Source of the DNA: Variimorphobacter saccharofermentans
GTDB lineage: Bacteria > Bacillota > Clostridia > Lachnospirales > Lachnospiraceae
NCBI RefSeq assembly: GCF_014174405.1
Contig: NZ_JACEGA010000001.1
Coordinates: 2,633,001-2,697,000 of the forward strand
Direction: 5' to 3'
DNA: 64,000 nucleotides
Below the pieces are notes generated by a model that saw nothing but the letters and a program-made list of their open reading frames with translations, did not search any database and was not told where the DNA came from. The translations under genes were made by a program, and so were the position numbers. Shown one piece after another: positions 10,288-21,435 of the stretch. Within the stretch, counting starts at the first letter, position 1. The number at the start of each line of letters is the position of its first letter.

Positions 10288-11367
10288 TTTGCCTTTTCAA
10301 ATGACCATAGTGGATTTCAAAAACTACTGAAACATTTAGATTCCTATTCTAAAGAAGAGCTTTATATTGGTATGGAATCTACTGCCCATTATGCAGAAAA
10401 TCTTACCAGCTTCCTTTTCACAAGGGGATTTCAGGTTTGTATAATCAATCCTATTCAAACTTCCTCTCTTAGGAAATCAAATATCCGTAAAACCAAGACG
10501 GACTCGGTGGATACTTATCTCATTATCAAAGCTTTAACTTTAAACCACTATCATTTATATTCGGAACGCGATTACAATTCCTTGCAATTAAAAAACCTAT
10601 GTCGCTTCCGTCAAAAACTTATGAAGGCTAGGACAAAGGTTAAAATTCAACTTGTGACTTATGTGGATTTGTTATTCCCGGAACTCCAGTATTTCTTTAA
10701 ATCTGGTATTCACGGAAAAGCTTGTTATACTCTATTAAAAGAGCAACCAAATCCCGACAGAATTGCGAAAATGCATCTCACAAGGTTAACTAACCTTTTA
10801 TCAAAGTCCTCTCGCGGACACTTTAAACAGTCTAAAGCTGTACATTTAAAAGAGCTTGCATCGCAATCTGTCGGTATTAAAAATGATACCCTATCTTTGC
10901 AGATTTTGCAATCGATAAAACAGATTGAAATGTACACAGAACAGCTTGCCGAAGTAGATCAATCCATTCATGAAATCATGGATAAGATGGATTCTGTTAT
11001 TAAGACTATCCCTGGTGTTGGAGCAATAAACGGTGCCATGATTATTGGAGAAATCGGTGATATATCACGTTTTGATAAACCATGCCAACTGCTCGCCTAT
11101 GCAGGGCTAGATCCATCGGTATATCAATCAGGAAATTTCACTGCCGCTAGAACACGAATGTCCAAACGAGGTTCCAAACTACTTCGATATGCACTAATAA
11201 ATGCAGCATGGCAAACCACCTTGGTAAATAAAACTTTCAAGGAATATTATGATTTAAAAGTCTCTCAAGGTCGTCGTCACTACAATGCTCTTGGCCATGT
11301 AGCTCATAAATTAGTCCGTGTTATACATAAGATGATGAGCTCTAACGTTGAATTCAATTTAGCTTAG
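10288..11367 (+). pseudogene. IS110-family transposase lacking its N-terminus
   Basis: The frame is open from the IS3 end and carries the DEDD domain parts GMESTAHYAENL and KTDSVDTYLIIKAL, then the transposase_20 domain with IPGVGAINGAMIIGEIGD and the C-terminal serine region AYAGLDPSVYQSGNF. The first 40 or so residues, which hold the first catalytic Asp in IS110 proteins, are missing. The break coincides exactly with base 10287, the end of the IS150-like element. It should be inactive. Confidence 0.88.
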
Positions 11368-11450
11368 CCTTACCTATCAACTATATTTAATTTTCAGAAA
11401 GCACCTTTATGATGCTTTATTTGTTATGCACTTTATTATAATAAATAAGC

Positions 11451-12119
11451 TTAAGAAAATTTCTCTTTTACTATTGACTTTTCATAGTTGGTCTCCTTAA
11501 TTCTTGAAAGGTTACCGCTGCACAGTACCTCAAGGTTATCAAATATTTTACGTGCTGGCCAATCCCACCATTTTAATTTCAGCAGATAGTCTATAAGGTC
11601 ATCGTCGAATCTTTTTTTAGTAATTCTGACGGGGTTTCCGCCTGCAATATGATAAGCCGGTATGTCCTTTGTAACTACTGAATTGGCAGCTACAATTGCT
11701 CCATCACCAATATGCACGCCAGGCATTACAGTGACATTTTGACCTATCCACACATCATTTCCTACAACAGTATCTCCTTTGAAAGGTAAATCCCCAAGTG
11801 TCGGAGTTGCCTTTTCCCAACCATGCCCCATGATGTTAAAAGGATAAGTAGTGACGCTGCACATTCTATGATTCGCACCGTTCATTACAAATTCGATACC
11901 TTTTGCTATAGCGCAGAATTTCCCGATGATGAGCTTATCACCTATAAATTCATAGTGATGTGTAACGTGCTCTTCAAATCGTTCCGCACCATTGATATCA
12001 TCATAGTAGGTGTAATCGCCTACTATAATGTTTGGACGTGTGATTAAATTTTTAATGTAGCATATGCTTTTGATGTTTTCATTTGGATAAATGGAACTTG
12101 GATCTGGTCCATATTGCAT
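11451..12119 (-). CDS. Vat-like xenobiotic O-acetyltransferase
   Basis: 222 residues of the left-handed beta-helix (hexapeptide) acetyltransferase fold. MNGANHR, GDTVVGNDVWIGQNV, MPGVHIGDGAIVAANSVVTKDI and GGNPVRITKKRF are hallmarks of the Vat/CatB group, which acetylates streptogramin A or chloramphenicol using acetyl-CoA. The probable catalytic His is in GANHR. The start at 12119 is chosen because GAGGAGG lies six bases upstream of MQYGPDPSS; the longer reading frame lacks such a site. It is the last gene of a three-gene minus-strand run. Substrate is inferred from family only. Confidence 0.87.
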   Translation of the reverse strand: MQYGPDPSSIYPNENIKSICYIKNLITRPNIIVGDYTYYDDINGAERFEEHVTHHYEFIGDKLIIGKFCAIAKGIEFVMNGANHRMCSVTTYPFNIMGHGWEKATPTLGDLPFKGDTVVGNDVWIGQNVTVMPGVHIGDGAIVAANSVVTKDIPAYHIAGGNPVRITKKRFDDDLIDYLLKLKWWDWPARKIFDNLEVLCSGNLSRIKETNYEKSIVKEKFS

Positions 12120-12177
12120 ATTAAACCTCCTCGCGCGTTGGCTTTCCGCTATCAACGCTTTCCCAACTCAGATGCTA

Positions 12178-12909
12178 TCAAGCTTGTTTCACAGACTTAA
12201 TTAGCAGCATCATTGGGCGGCGCATTTCATCTGACATGCCCGGAATGTCCATCATATCGGCGCTTGGCATTGCTTCCTCAACAACGTCCAGCCGAAATCC
12301 GGCTTTTATAAGCCCCATTAGAATTTGCGTTAATGTATGATGTTGTTTCGTGACATCCAGTCCTAGGAAATGGGCAACTCGCTCTCCGGGATAAAAATAA
12401 TCATCAACAGGCCAGTGCTGTGATCTGCCATTCGAATCATAAATCCAGTCCTGGTTTACACCCGCTGTAAAAACAGGATGTTCAATGTTAAGAAGGAAAA
12501 CGCCATCAGCCTTTAGCGTCAAGTATATTTTCCTGAAAATCGTATCAATATCTGCAATATAATGAAGCACCAGATTAGAAACCACGCAATCATATGAATT
12601 GGCGGGATAATCATATTCCTCCAGCCCGCAAACCCGATAGGTAATTTTCGAGTCTGCGTTTTTTGCTTTTGCTTCATGTATCATTTTTTCACTCAGGTCA
12701 ATACCCAATACCTGCTTTGCACCGCACTCAACCGCATATTTGCAATGCCAGCCATAACCGCATCCAAGATCGAGTACGCTTTTGTAGCTTAATTCAGGAA
12801 ACAAGGCCTTGAACTGATGCCATTCACCTGCTCCGGATAAGCCTTGTTGACTGCGTGACATCTTCGAATACTGGTCAAAAAATTGTCTATTATCATAAAT
12901 GTTGTTCAT
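12178..12909 (-). CDS. Class I SAM-dependent methyltransferase
   Basis: 243 residues. Motif I is VLDLGCGYGWHCKYA (about 44-58), followed by the acidic loop GIDLSEKMI and the post-motif VVSNLVLHYIAD. This is a Methyltransf_11/25 type Rossmann domain. The substrate cannot be told. It lies 47 bp after the nucleotidyltransferase gene and 58 bp before the Vat-like gene on the same strand. With those neighbours, a role in drug or small-molecule modification is possible but unproven. Confidence 0.85.
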   Translation of the reverse strand: MNNIYDNRQFFDQYSKMSRSQQGLSGAGEWHQFKALFPELSYKSVLDLGCGYGWHCKYAVECGAKQVLGIDLSEKMIHEAKAKNADSKITYRVCGLEEYDYPANSYDCVVSNLVLHYIADIDTIFRKIYLTLKADGVFLLNIEHPVFTAGVNQDWIYDSNGRSQHWPVDDYFYPGERVAHFLGLDVTKQHHTLTQILMGLIKAGFRLDVVEEAMPSADMMDIPGMSDEMRRPMMLLIKSVKQA

Positions 12910-12956
12910 ATTCTCACCTTCTTTGTGTAGTTAGAATCTTTCACCGGATATGTTCA

Positions 12957-13787
12957 TCAGTCATTCAGAAAAATACCTTTCGCTTCGTTAATCAATTGCT
13001 TTAGCTGCACACAGGCATTTGCTCCATCTGTTCCGGCTGCCGCAAAAATTGAATTTATTTTATCTTTGTATCCAAGCGGGTGAATGTTAAAATGCTCTAT
13101 CATGCCGACTGCCTTTTTTTCGTTCAGGCAGTACTCTTCATTTACTGCAAATAACACCTGGTTCAGCGCTGAAATCGCCCGTACAATATGAGCAGTAACA
13201 TAATAAACATCGTTTTTCCTGGCATTGTTTTCCGCGAACATTAAAGAAAACTCTGCTTCAAACGTAAAGAAACCAATAATAGCTCTTTTCAATTTCGGCG
13301 GGTATTTTTTCGCGACTTGCTTCAAAGCTGAAATATTACCCTGTTTATCCCACAATACCTTGCATACTGCTAATTCTCCCATATACATCACATTCATGTA
13401 GGCATGGGGATGTCCAGTTTGATAATGTGCGGAAATAATCCCTTCCTGACATTCTGAAATTACATTTTCCACACGTTCTATATCCCGTAGTATAAAGTCA
13501 ACATGGTATCCATCCATCATAAGCCAGCCACCGCCATTAACCCATTCTCCCCATGCACCAGGAGGAACGACCAAATTATCCCTGTGTTCATCATCCACAA
13601 GTTTGGCTGCCTTGTTCAAGGACACAAGGTCAAGTGTCTCCGTATTGTAATAAATACCGATATCAATATCTGAGTCAGGGGAATGCGTGCCCCTTGCGCG
13701 AGAGCCGCCAAGCACAACTGCTTGGATGCCTGACACATCTGCCAATGCTGATACAACTTCATCTAATACTGTTTTAATTTCATTCAT
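12957..13787 (-). CDS. Nucleotidyltransferase (MNT/aminoglycoside-type), paralogue 1
   Basis: 276 residues. The polymerase-beta-like motif GGSRARGTHSPDSDIDIGIYY (about 28-48) supplies the Gly-Ser and two metal-binding Asp residues; a helical C-terminal domain follows. Proteins of this build adenylylate small molecules such as aminoglycosides or, in toxin-antitoxin systems, proteins. A close paralogue lies at 53426-54247, and both share the upstream leader. It is the first gene of the run with the methyltransferase and Vat-like genes, which suggests a resistance-like module (inference). Confidence 0.87.
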   Translation of the reverse strand: MNEIKTVLDEVVSALADVSGIQAVVLGGSRARGTHSPDSDIDIGIYYNTETLDLVSLNKAAKLVDDEHRDNLVVPPGAWGEWVNGGGWLMMDGYHVDFILRDIERVENVISECQEGIISAHYQTGHPHAYMNVMYMGELAVCKVLWDKQGNISALKQVAKKYPPKLKRAIIGFFTFEAEFSLMFAENNARKNDVYYVTAHIVRAISALNQVLFAVNEEYCLNEKKAVGMIEHFNIHPLGYKDKINSIFAAAGTDGANACVQLKQLINEAKGIFLND

Positions 13788-13837
13788 GTATGCTCACCTC
13801 ATTAAAGCGATCTTTTTAAAATAGCTTGTTAATGCCC

Positions 13838-13954
13838 ACATCCAATCTGACCACACAACCTCAAAAACTTCTGAAAAAACATCTAACCTGACCACTCGCG
13901 AACGCTGACATCTAACCCGACCACTCACCGAGCTATGACATCTAACCTGACCAC
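13838..13954 (-). repeat. Four 17-bp repeats in the leader of the nucleotidyltransferase gene (array 1)
   Basis: Units of the form ACATCTAACCTGACCAC start at 13838, 13879, 13908 and 13938, so spacing is 41, 29 and 30 bp, close to whole helical turns. They end about 51 bp upstream of the gene start. The same four-unit array with the same spacing recurs at 55019-55135, and a decayed half occurs at 54297-54351. Such phased repeats are typical of transposase-binding ends of IS21-type elements or of operator arrays; which applies is open. Confidence 0.8.
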
Positions 13955-14094
13955 TTAACTATCAAAAACCGCTCTTATGGACTTATTCCCTCGAAGCGAT
14001 ATTTTCATGATTTTACTCAATGGGTTTTACACCCATATGTGCTGAAAGCCCTGATATATAAGGGTTTTTTACGCTCTCACTCTTTCACCCTTGT
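13955..14094. other. Conserved non-coding segment between repeat array and att-like site A
   Basis: About 140 bp that recur at 55136-55276 with few changes, including GAAGCGATATTTTCATG and TGATATATAAGGG. The similarity stops abruptly at the end of the att-like site in both places. No gene is evident. Confidence 0.6.
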
Positions 14095-14118
14095 TATCAA
14101 TACAACCGTCTCAACATG
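14095..14118 (-). repeat. att-like site A (HVETVV motif)
   Basis: Minus-strand reading: HVETVVLITRVKE followed by a stop. One of five same-orientation 24-bp copies. It resembles the C-terminal codons of RumA/RlmD-type 23S rRNA m5U methyltransferase genes, a known integration target. The rest of such a gene is absent. Confidence 0.7.
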
Positions 14119-14451
14119 GAACGATAGGCTCACCTCGATGTCTGGTCTGTATTTTTCGTTTTATTCGTTCGCGGGAATAGGTCGAGCATGGTTATTATGG
14201 GTATTATCTGTTCGGGGAACAGGTCAACTGTTTTCGTGTGTTCGTGGGAATAAGTCGATATATGGGTCTTGATTCCTGTCATCTCAGGTGTGTTTCCTAC
14301 GATACTTTGATACCAATGCACCATTTTCTGTTGTCGGCGGGCTTTCGTTAACGAGCAGGGTATCGTTAACGAGCAATATATTAATCTTTCTTCGACGTGC
14401 GGTTTTGCCTTTATACATAGACTCCTCGATCCGGCATCCCATCATATTATA
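14119..14451. other. Non-coding region with two repeat families
   Basis: Three copies of a GTTCGNGGGAANARGTC-like unit begin near 14167, 14209 and 14240. Two copies of TCGTTAACGAGCA, each with the palindrome TCGTTAACGA, lie at 14345-14357 and 14363-14375. No coding frame is convincing. The triple unit resembles the multiple binding sites at IS21-type ends. Confidence 0.55.
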
Positions 14452-14973
14452 TTATTCGTGCCAAAGTACTGTGCCGCAACAGTCGCATACGGCACTTGCC
14501 GCACCGTCAAATTCGTTTCTGGTTGTGGTTGCCGAGACATAGCTGTTGCATTTTGGGCAAAACGGTGCGCTGCCGCAGGGAATACAATCGCTTCGATATG
14601 CCGTTCCATAATTCGGGTCATTGGGGTAGTTGCATATCACCGCCAGATGGGGTGTTTTTTTACCGCAGCGACTGCAATGCTCCAAGCGAAGCTCCGTGCG
14701 CTTTCCTAAAGAATATCCTACAACCTTTCCCTGCCCACAGTAGATGCAGAAGCCGTCATCGCCGAATGTGTGTTTTGTAGCTCCACAGACCTTGCATTTA
14801 CAGCCATCCCAAACATGGGGTTCTGATTTACGACAGTTGGTACAGTAATGGAGTTTATCGTCACCAGCACGCCAGTGATGCCCTTCGTCGCGCACCTCGC
14901 CGCAACGGACGCATTTACAGCCATTCCAGTTATGGCCTTGCTTTTTGCATTTGAGCTTTCCGAATAAATTCAT
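14452..14973 (-). CDS. Zinc-ribbon repeat protein, unknown function (a)
   Basis: 173 residues with at least four Cys pairs. HNWNGCKCVRCGE and HVWDGCKCKVCGA are clear repeats of an HxWxGCxCxxCG unit; CIYCGQG, HCSRCGKKTPH, FCPKC and CDCCG follow. Each can bind zinc; no catalytic motif is seen. The start at 14973 follows GGAGGG, 17 bp after the previous gene. It is the last gene of a six-gene operon. The DNA here is noticeably richer in G+C than the surroundings (60% over 14881-14940), suggesting separate acquisition. Confidence 0.75.
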   Translation of the reverse strand: MNLFGKLKCKKQGHNWNGCKCVRCGEVRDEGHHWRAGDDKLHYCTNCRKSEPHVWDGCKCKVCGATKHTFGDDGFCIYCGQGKVVGYSLGKRTELRLEHCSRCGKKTPHLAVICNYPNDPNYGTAYRSDCIPCGSAPFCPKCNSYVSATTTRNEFDGAASAVCDCCGTVLWHE

Positions 14974-14990
14974 AGCGCCCTCCAAACTTC

Positions 14991-15614
14991 TTATTTGTCG
15001 CCACGGACACCTCCGTGGAAAATGCCTTCGTCGGCATTAGCGTCGTATTCCTGCCGCCGTATTTCTTCTTGAGTAAGTGAAGCTGTTTCTTTCAATTCGT
15101 TAACCCTTGTACGTTCCTCCGCAATCACATTCCGTTGGATGTTTTGTGCATCAAGAGCATCAAAAATCTTTATAACTATGTCTGGAAATCTATTCGCGTA
15201 CCCGGCTATCTTGCGAATTAGGTAAGCGTCGTTAAACACTTGTGGCAGCAGTTCGCCATGCAGTGTAATGAGGCTTGCATACGCTTCAATCGCCATTTCA
15301 TCAGTACGGGCGCGTCCATAGGGGCTTAAATAGTATTTTCCGCATGAATTGCATCGCTGGAGATCGGTAACTTCTCCATCAACATATTCATATTGATGCT
15401 CGACTTTGCCGCATCGGGAGCATTCACATCCTATAAAGTTGTGTTGAATATCCCGCGTCTTTCCGCAGTTCAGGCATTTCTCCCGGCACTGACCCTCTAT
15501 TTGCCGCCATTGATGCTCGATTGTTACCGTAGCTCCGCAAACGCGACAGCGCCGGGCGCATTCATTAGGCAGACGCTCCCATTTATGCCCGAAAACTTTA
15601 CAGAGAAATCCCAT
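14991..15614 (-). CDS. Zinc-ribbon protein with helical C-terminus, unknown function (b)
   Basis: 207 residues. The N-terminal third repeats Cys pairs (CRVCGA, CLNCGK, HNFIGCECSRCGK, CNSCGKYY), related to the neighbour at 14452. The rest (about 105-207) is helical and charged without Cys. A GGAGG site precedes the start. The shared HxWxGCxC unit suggests the two proteins arose from a common repeat or act together. No function is recognised. Confidence 0.72.
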   Translation of the reverse strand: MGFLCKVFGHKWERLPNECARRCRVCGATVTIEHQWRQIEGQCREKCLNCGKTRDIQHNFIGCECSRCGKVEHQYEYVDGEVTDLQRCNSCGKYYLSPYGRARTDEMAIEAYASLITLHGELLPQVFNDAYLIRKIAGYANRFPDIVIKIFDALDAQNIQRNVIAEERTRVNELKETASLTQEEIRRQEYDANADEGIFHGGVRGDK

Positions 15615-15717
15615 ATTGTTACCTCCAACGATTCTTAGTTTCTGCCTATGCGTCTCGCAAAATGCACGACACGCTTTCTAAACCCTCAAATATGCTTGGC
15701 TCCATACGATTTGATTG

Positions 15718-16134
15718 TCAGTATCCTTGCTTCATGTCGTAATCATGCCAGATTTGCTTCATATCAACGTCTGCGGAGTCATCATCAGAGGCGGCAGGCA
15801 ATTGAGGACTGAAATAGTCCCGCACGGTTTGAGATACCGCTTTTGTCGGCAGTAGATCGCGATATGGTATGCCGCACATCATAAATACTTTTTTTGCATC
15901 TGCCAAAAGCCAGAGATCATTCTCCGTGATGTTCCCTATCAGAAGATACTGGAGAAGAGTTTCAGCTTGCATATATTTCATGATAATGTGCTTTGTGTAT
16001 TGGCAGGGAGTAACATCAAGAATATGAAATTTTTCATCTTGCTGCAATTGCCCTTCCGAAAGCATATACCGCAACTTTTTTTCAGCGCTTTTACTTAACT
16101 CGTTTCTTAACCAGACTGGTTTGCTGAAAAACAC
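15718..16134 (-). CDS. Hypothetical protein in zinc-ribbon/LRR operon
   Basis: 138 residues, soluble, mainly helical, ending in an acidic stretch (DDDSADVDMK). Not recognised. Translation probably begins at a GTG at 16134, seven bases after AAGGGGGA. It lies between the 4-TM protein and the zinc-ribbon genes on the same strand, with short gaps. Confidence 0.6.
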   Translation of the reverse strand: MFFSKPVWLRNELSKSAEKKLRYMLSEGQLQQDEKFHILDVTPCQYTKHIIMKYMQAETLLQYLLIGNITENDLWLLADAKKVFMMCGIPYRDLLPTKAVSQTVRDYFSPQLPAASDDDSADVDMKQIWHDYDMKQGY

Positions 16135-16159
16135 TTCTTTTCCCCCTTCCGAAATTCTA

Positions 16160-16555
16160 TCAATCTTTAACCCCTATAAAAGCAAACACGCCGGATGCGA
16201 TGCCGATAAAGATGAGATACCCGAGAGCAACCCAACCGTCGCCGTAAGCGTCGTTCCAGATGTTAATTGCAAACACTACAGACACCGCACCACCTGTGAG
16301 TATCGCACAGAGGACAGCAAGCACTGTGTTACCATTCACGTCGCTCCATTGCGCTATCTTGTTCTCAACCCACGTCACAGCGATATAGGCGGCGATAAAA
16401 GCGGCGTAGAAAAGCAAAATCAACGGACCCGCATTTTGTGTCCATTTCTCGATTCTGAATGATAACGGCGGCGCATATCGGAAAAGTACAAAGCCGAGTG
16501 CGGCGCTGATGAGCAGTAAGGCAACCCACCCGATAATCTTCCTCAAATAACACAT
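16160..16555 (-). CDS. Small four-helix membrane protein
   Basis: 131 residues with four hydrophobic segments (about 10-28, 43-61, 78-99 and 106-128). No conserved enzymatic motif. A GAGAGG ribosome site lies just upstream. Likely an inner-membrane component of whatever the operon encodes (inference). Confidence 0.65.
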   Translation of the reverse strand: MCYLRKIIGWVALLLISAALGFVLFRYAPPLSFRIEKWTQNAGPLILLFYAAFIAAYIAVTWVENKIAQWSDVNGNTVLAVLCAILTGGAVSVVFAINIWNDAYGDGWVALGYLIFIGIASGVFAFIGVKD

Positions 16556-16585
16556 TTTTGTTTTCCTCTCGTAATTGGTAGCATT

Positions 16586-16831
16586 CTACACTTCCTCAAT
16601 CCAGTATGTGATGGATATTGTATTAAGCTCGGTATTGCTCATTTTCATTCGTTCATCTTGCAGCATCTCTTTTGCTTTTTCTTCCGCCTCGGTATAGGTG
16701 CCTGAAAAAAGCTGTTTTATTTGCAGATAGCTGTAATAGTCCGAGTCATCCGAGACATAGTCGGGCGCATCGCACGCGCTTCCTATCGTGATACTATACG
16801 TCTTGCGCGGTTCCGTTGTTTTAGCTGTCAT
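16586..16831 (-). CDS. Hypothetical small protein (81 residues)
   Basis: A short soluble protein, Tyr- and Asp-rich in its first half (SDDSDYYSYLQIKQLF), with a clear AGGAGG site upstream. It is not recognised. Its place 17 bp after the LRR gene and 30 bp before the membrane gene supports it being real. Confidence 0.6.
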   Translation of the reverse strand: MTAKTTEPRKTYSITIGSACDAPDYVSDDSDYYSYLQIKQLFSGTYTEAEEKAKEMLQDERMKMSNTELNTISITYWIEEV

Positions 16832-16848
16832 TTGCCTTTCCTCCTAAA

Positions 16849-17307
16849 TTACCATCCGTGTGTATATGTACTTGCCGAGCCGAATACAATCTTTGCATTT
16901 GGGCAGTTAGAAAACGGCTCGTTTCCGATGATTGGGCGCATAAATTGATAGCTGATGTATACCTTCTCCAAAAGCGGGCAGTTGCAAAATGCGCCGTCCT
17001 CAACAACGATGCCGCCGGAGAAGGAACGAATCTCGATTGTCTTCAGATTTGCACAGTTATCAAAAGCTCCGGCGTGAATCGTCACCGTTTCACGATCTTC
17101 ACAGCCGTACAACAAATTCTCAAGCCTTTGGCAGCCGGTGAAGCAGCCCTTGAGGAAATGCGGCATGTAATTCAAAGTAAGTCCGCGATATTCTTCGTCA
17201 GCATAACGTACCGGCGCTCTTTTGTTTCCCGTAGCGATAAAGCCGTGTTTTAGAAGTCGCTCAATATCAATTTTTTCAAGCCCAGGCTTCTTTGAAAACA
17301 ATCCCAT
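16849..17307 (-). CDS. BspA-type leucine-rich-repeat (LRR_5) protein, cytoplasmic
   Basis: 152 residues. Two or more LRR_5 units are visible: HAGAFDNCANLKTIEIR and EDGAFCNCPLLEKVYIS, with a degenerate copy FLKGCFTGCQRLENLLY before them. It lacks a signal peptide, so it probably acts inside the cell as a binding scaffold. It is the first gene of the operon, with AGGAGG six bases before the start. Confidence 0.75.
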   Translation of the reverse strand: MGLFSKKPGLEKIDIERLLKHGFIATGNKRAPVRYADEEYRGLTLNYMPHFLKGCFTGCQRLENLLYGCEDRETVTIHAGAFDNCANLKTIEIRSFSGGIVVEDGAFCNCPLLEKVYISYQFMRPIIGNEPFSNCPNAKIVFGSASTYTHGW

Positions 17308-17599
17308 GATAACCTCCTATTGCTTGTTCCAATCAATTTCTGGTAGCCGCCTCTTAACATGGTCGGTCATGGCTGGCTGACCTTTCTTTGTAAACCCTCC
17401 GAAATCTTTTTGTCCAACTCGCCTTCTTCCGATATGAGATGGGTGTTCCATCCTCATGCTGTCATTTGTTCCTCATATGTGTTATCCTTTGTCTCTGAAT
17501 AGAAATATGTAATAATTATATCATGTTCTCGCTCTTGAAGCCACCTGTTCATTATACAAATTCTATAATTGAAAATTGAAAAGTTAAATTCCACCCCCC

Positions 17600-17637
17600 A
17601 TTTAGTACTGCACTGGAATTTACTTTTTCAAGTCAGC
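17600..17637 (-). repeat. 38-bp repeat, right copy of a distant inverted pair
   Basis: Exact reverse complement of 3393-3430, 14.2 kb away. The flanks do not match. Confidence 0.75.
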
Positions 17638-18190
17638 TAGTTAAGCCAATTTGCTCATTGGCAGTACTAAATTCCTTCCCCATACTATATTCTCCTATAC
17701 GCAAAAAACCGGACCCTTAGGTAACCGGAGTATGATCACAAAATAATATGCTCTATCTTATTTAAAGTATACACCATATTACGATTTTGTCATCCCCAAT
17801 TATCTTCTCCATAAAAATCACTGATTAACAATTAATGCCTTATGCTTGCTTATCAACCGAATTAAGTTGTGACCGCCCTTGACTCATTTCAATCAATCAA
17901 ATAATTGCAAAGACAGTTCCTCCTCTTAAGTAGTTAATAAATCTATTATATCATAATATTATTCCAAATAGTACCATATTCTTTGTTAAATATCATTATA
18001 TACTAAAAATCGCAAAAAACCTGAGATTGAATTTTATCTACTTGTCTATAATAACAGGGTAGCGATTACTCTATCATCTGCTTAGATTCATTACAGCAGC
18101 CATCGGTCAAATTAATATTCATGATACATTTCTATTAAATAGGATCAAATTGATAGAAAAATACTAAATGAAACAGTCCAACATTAACAA

Positions 18191-18270
18191 CAGTTCTATA
18201 GTCTCAACCTATCCCCAAAAAAGTAGTTTCATAGTCTCGCAAGACTAAAAGCAGTTCTGTAGTCTCAACC
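18191..18270. repeat. Three spaced repeats of a TAGTCTC-containing unit
   Basis: CAGTTCTATAGTCTCAACC (18191), TAGTTTCATAGTCTCGC (18224) and CAGTTCTGTAGTCTCAACC (18252) are spaced 33 and 28 bp. The middle unit forms a small palindrome (AGTCTCGCAAGACT). They lie just downstream of the intron-split gene. Confidence 0.65.
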
Positions 18271-18294
18271 CTAACCCTCTTTTCACTTCATTAG

Positions 18295-20470
<2,176 letters not shown>

Positions 20471-20506
20471 TTTTCACATTCCTTTCCAACTTGTTGTATA
20501 TAATTG

Positions 20507-21348
20507 TTAATTGCTATTCTTCAGCAAATTCATATATCTGTCTTTTGCATCAGAAATCGCTTTTTTACCATTACCTTTTAGTACAAAGGTTAATTTATAT
20601 GGATCTACTGAGCCATCCTCATTAACATCGCCTACAATTACTTTTTCAACAATACTTTCAAATACTACTCGGTCAAAAGTATCAAGTACATCTACTTCCG
20701 TCAGTCTCTGTCGCAATTCTTTCATACGTTTCCCAACATTGTGCTGGGTATTCGCATTTACAAGGAAATAATCTCTTTCTTCCTTTGCTCTAGAAATTTT
20801 AGTAGTGAATTCATCGTATTTTTCATCATACGCGTCTTTAGAAATTTTATCATCCAATAACATATCGGTCAATTTCTTTCTCTTATACTCCAGGTTACTA
20901 ATGCTTGTTTCAATGCGCTTAACTTTTATCGCATCTTCATTATTTGAAATAGTGGATTCTACTGTTTCAAGAACAGAATCCAGAACATCATCAAAATTGT
21001 CTGCTAGAAGCCTGAATGCTTCCAAAAATGCGTTCTCAATGATTACTTCATCTATCGCCTTACTATTAGGACAGTTTGCAATTCCATTCTTTGTTGCATT
21101 AGTACACTTCCATACTGGTTTCTTATGTTGTGTATCCTGATGATGAGAACGTCTCGAAAAAAATGTTCCGCAAAAACCACACTCACACATACTGCTAAAT
21201 GCAAATTTTCTTGAATACTTTTCGCGAGTCCCTTCTATGATAAGCGAATTCTTTTTATATCTACCCTTTCGTATTTCCTGTGCCTTGTCCCACATTTCAG
21301 GTGATATGATTGGCTCATGGTGACTTTTAATATAGAATTGATCTTTGG
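20507..21348 (-). pseudogene. Large serine recombinase, C-terminal fragment
   Basis: About 280 residues: the end of a recombinase domain (IISPEMWDKAQEIRKGR), a zinc beta-ribbon with two Cys pairs (CECGFCGTFF...CTNATKNGIANCPN), then a coiled coil and the terminal domain. This is the C-terminal half of a large serine integrase as found in Tn4451/ICE-type elements. The N-terminal catalytic resolvase domain is missing, cut at 21348/21349 by an IS150-like element. It cannot catalyse integration as it stands. Confidence 0.88.
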
Positions 21349-21435
21349 TGGTAGACTAAAAATGGTACAAGTTGAAAGTGGACTAGATCCTAAATAGTAG
21401 TTATAATAAATACTATAAGAGATGGAGGAGTTATC

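Larger units (their letters stand above)
17308..18294. other. Gene-poor kilobase upstream of the LRR operon
   Basis: No convincing coding frame on either strand. The stretch contains one copy of the 38-bp inverted repeat (17600-17637), a nearby inverted word (GCAGTACTAAATTCC at 17662) and the triple repeat at 18191-18270. It is probably old mobile-element debris and may hold the operon promoter. Confidence 0.5.

Noticed and set aside
13838..13954. CRISPR-like array
   Set aside because: Only four variable 17-bp units with 12-24-bp gaps, no cas genes; repeats and their spacing are copied whole at 55019, unlike spacers.
14458..14780. Plus-strand open frames opposite the zinc-ribbon genes
   Set aside because: Shadows produced by the GC-rich minus-strand genes; they lack ribosome sites and show no conserved motifs.
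16858..17253. 131-residue plus-strand open frame
   Set aside because: Antisense shadow of the LRR_5 gene, whose repeats fit the family well.
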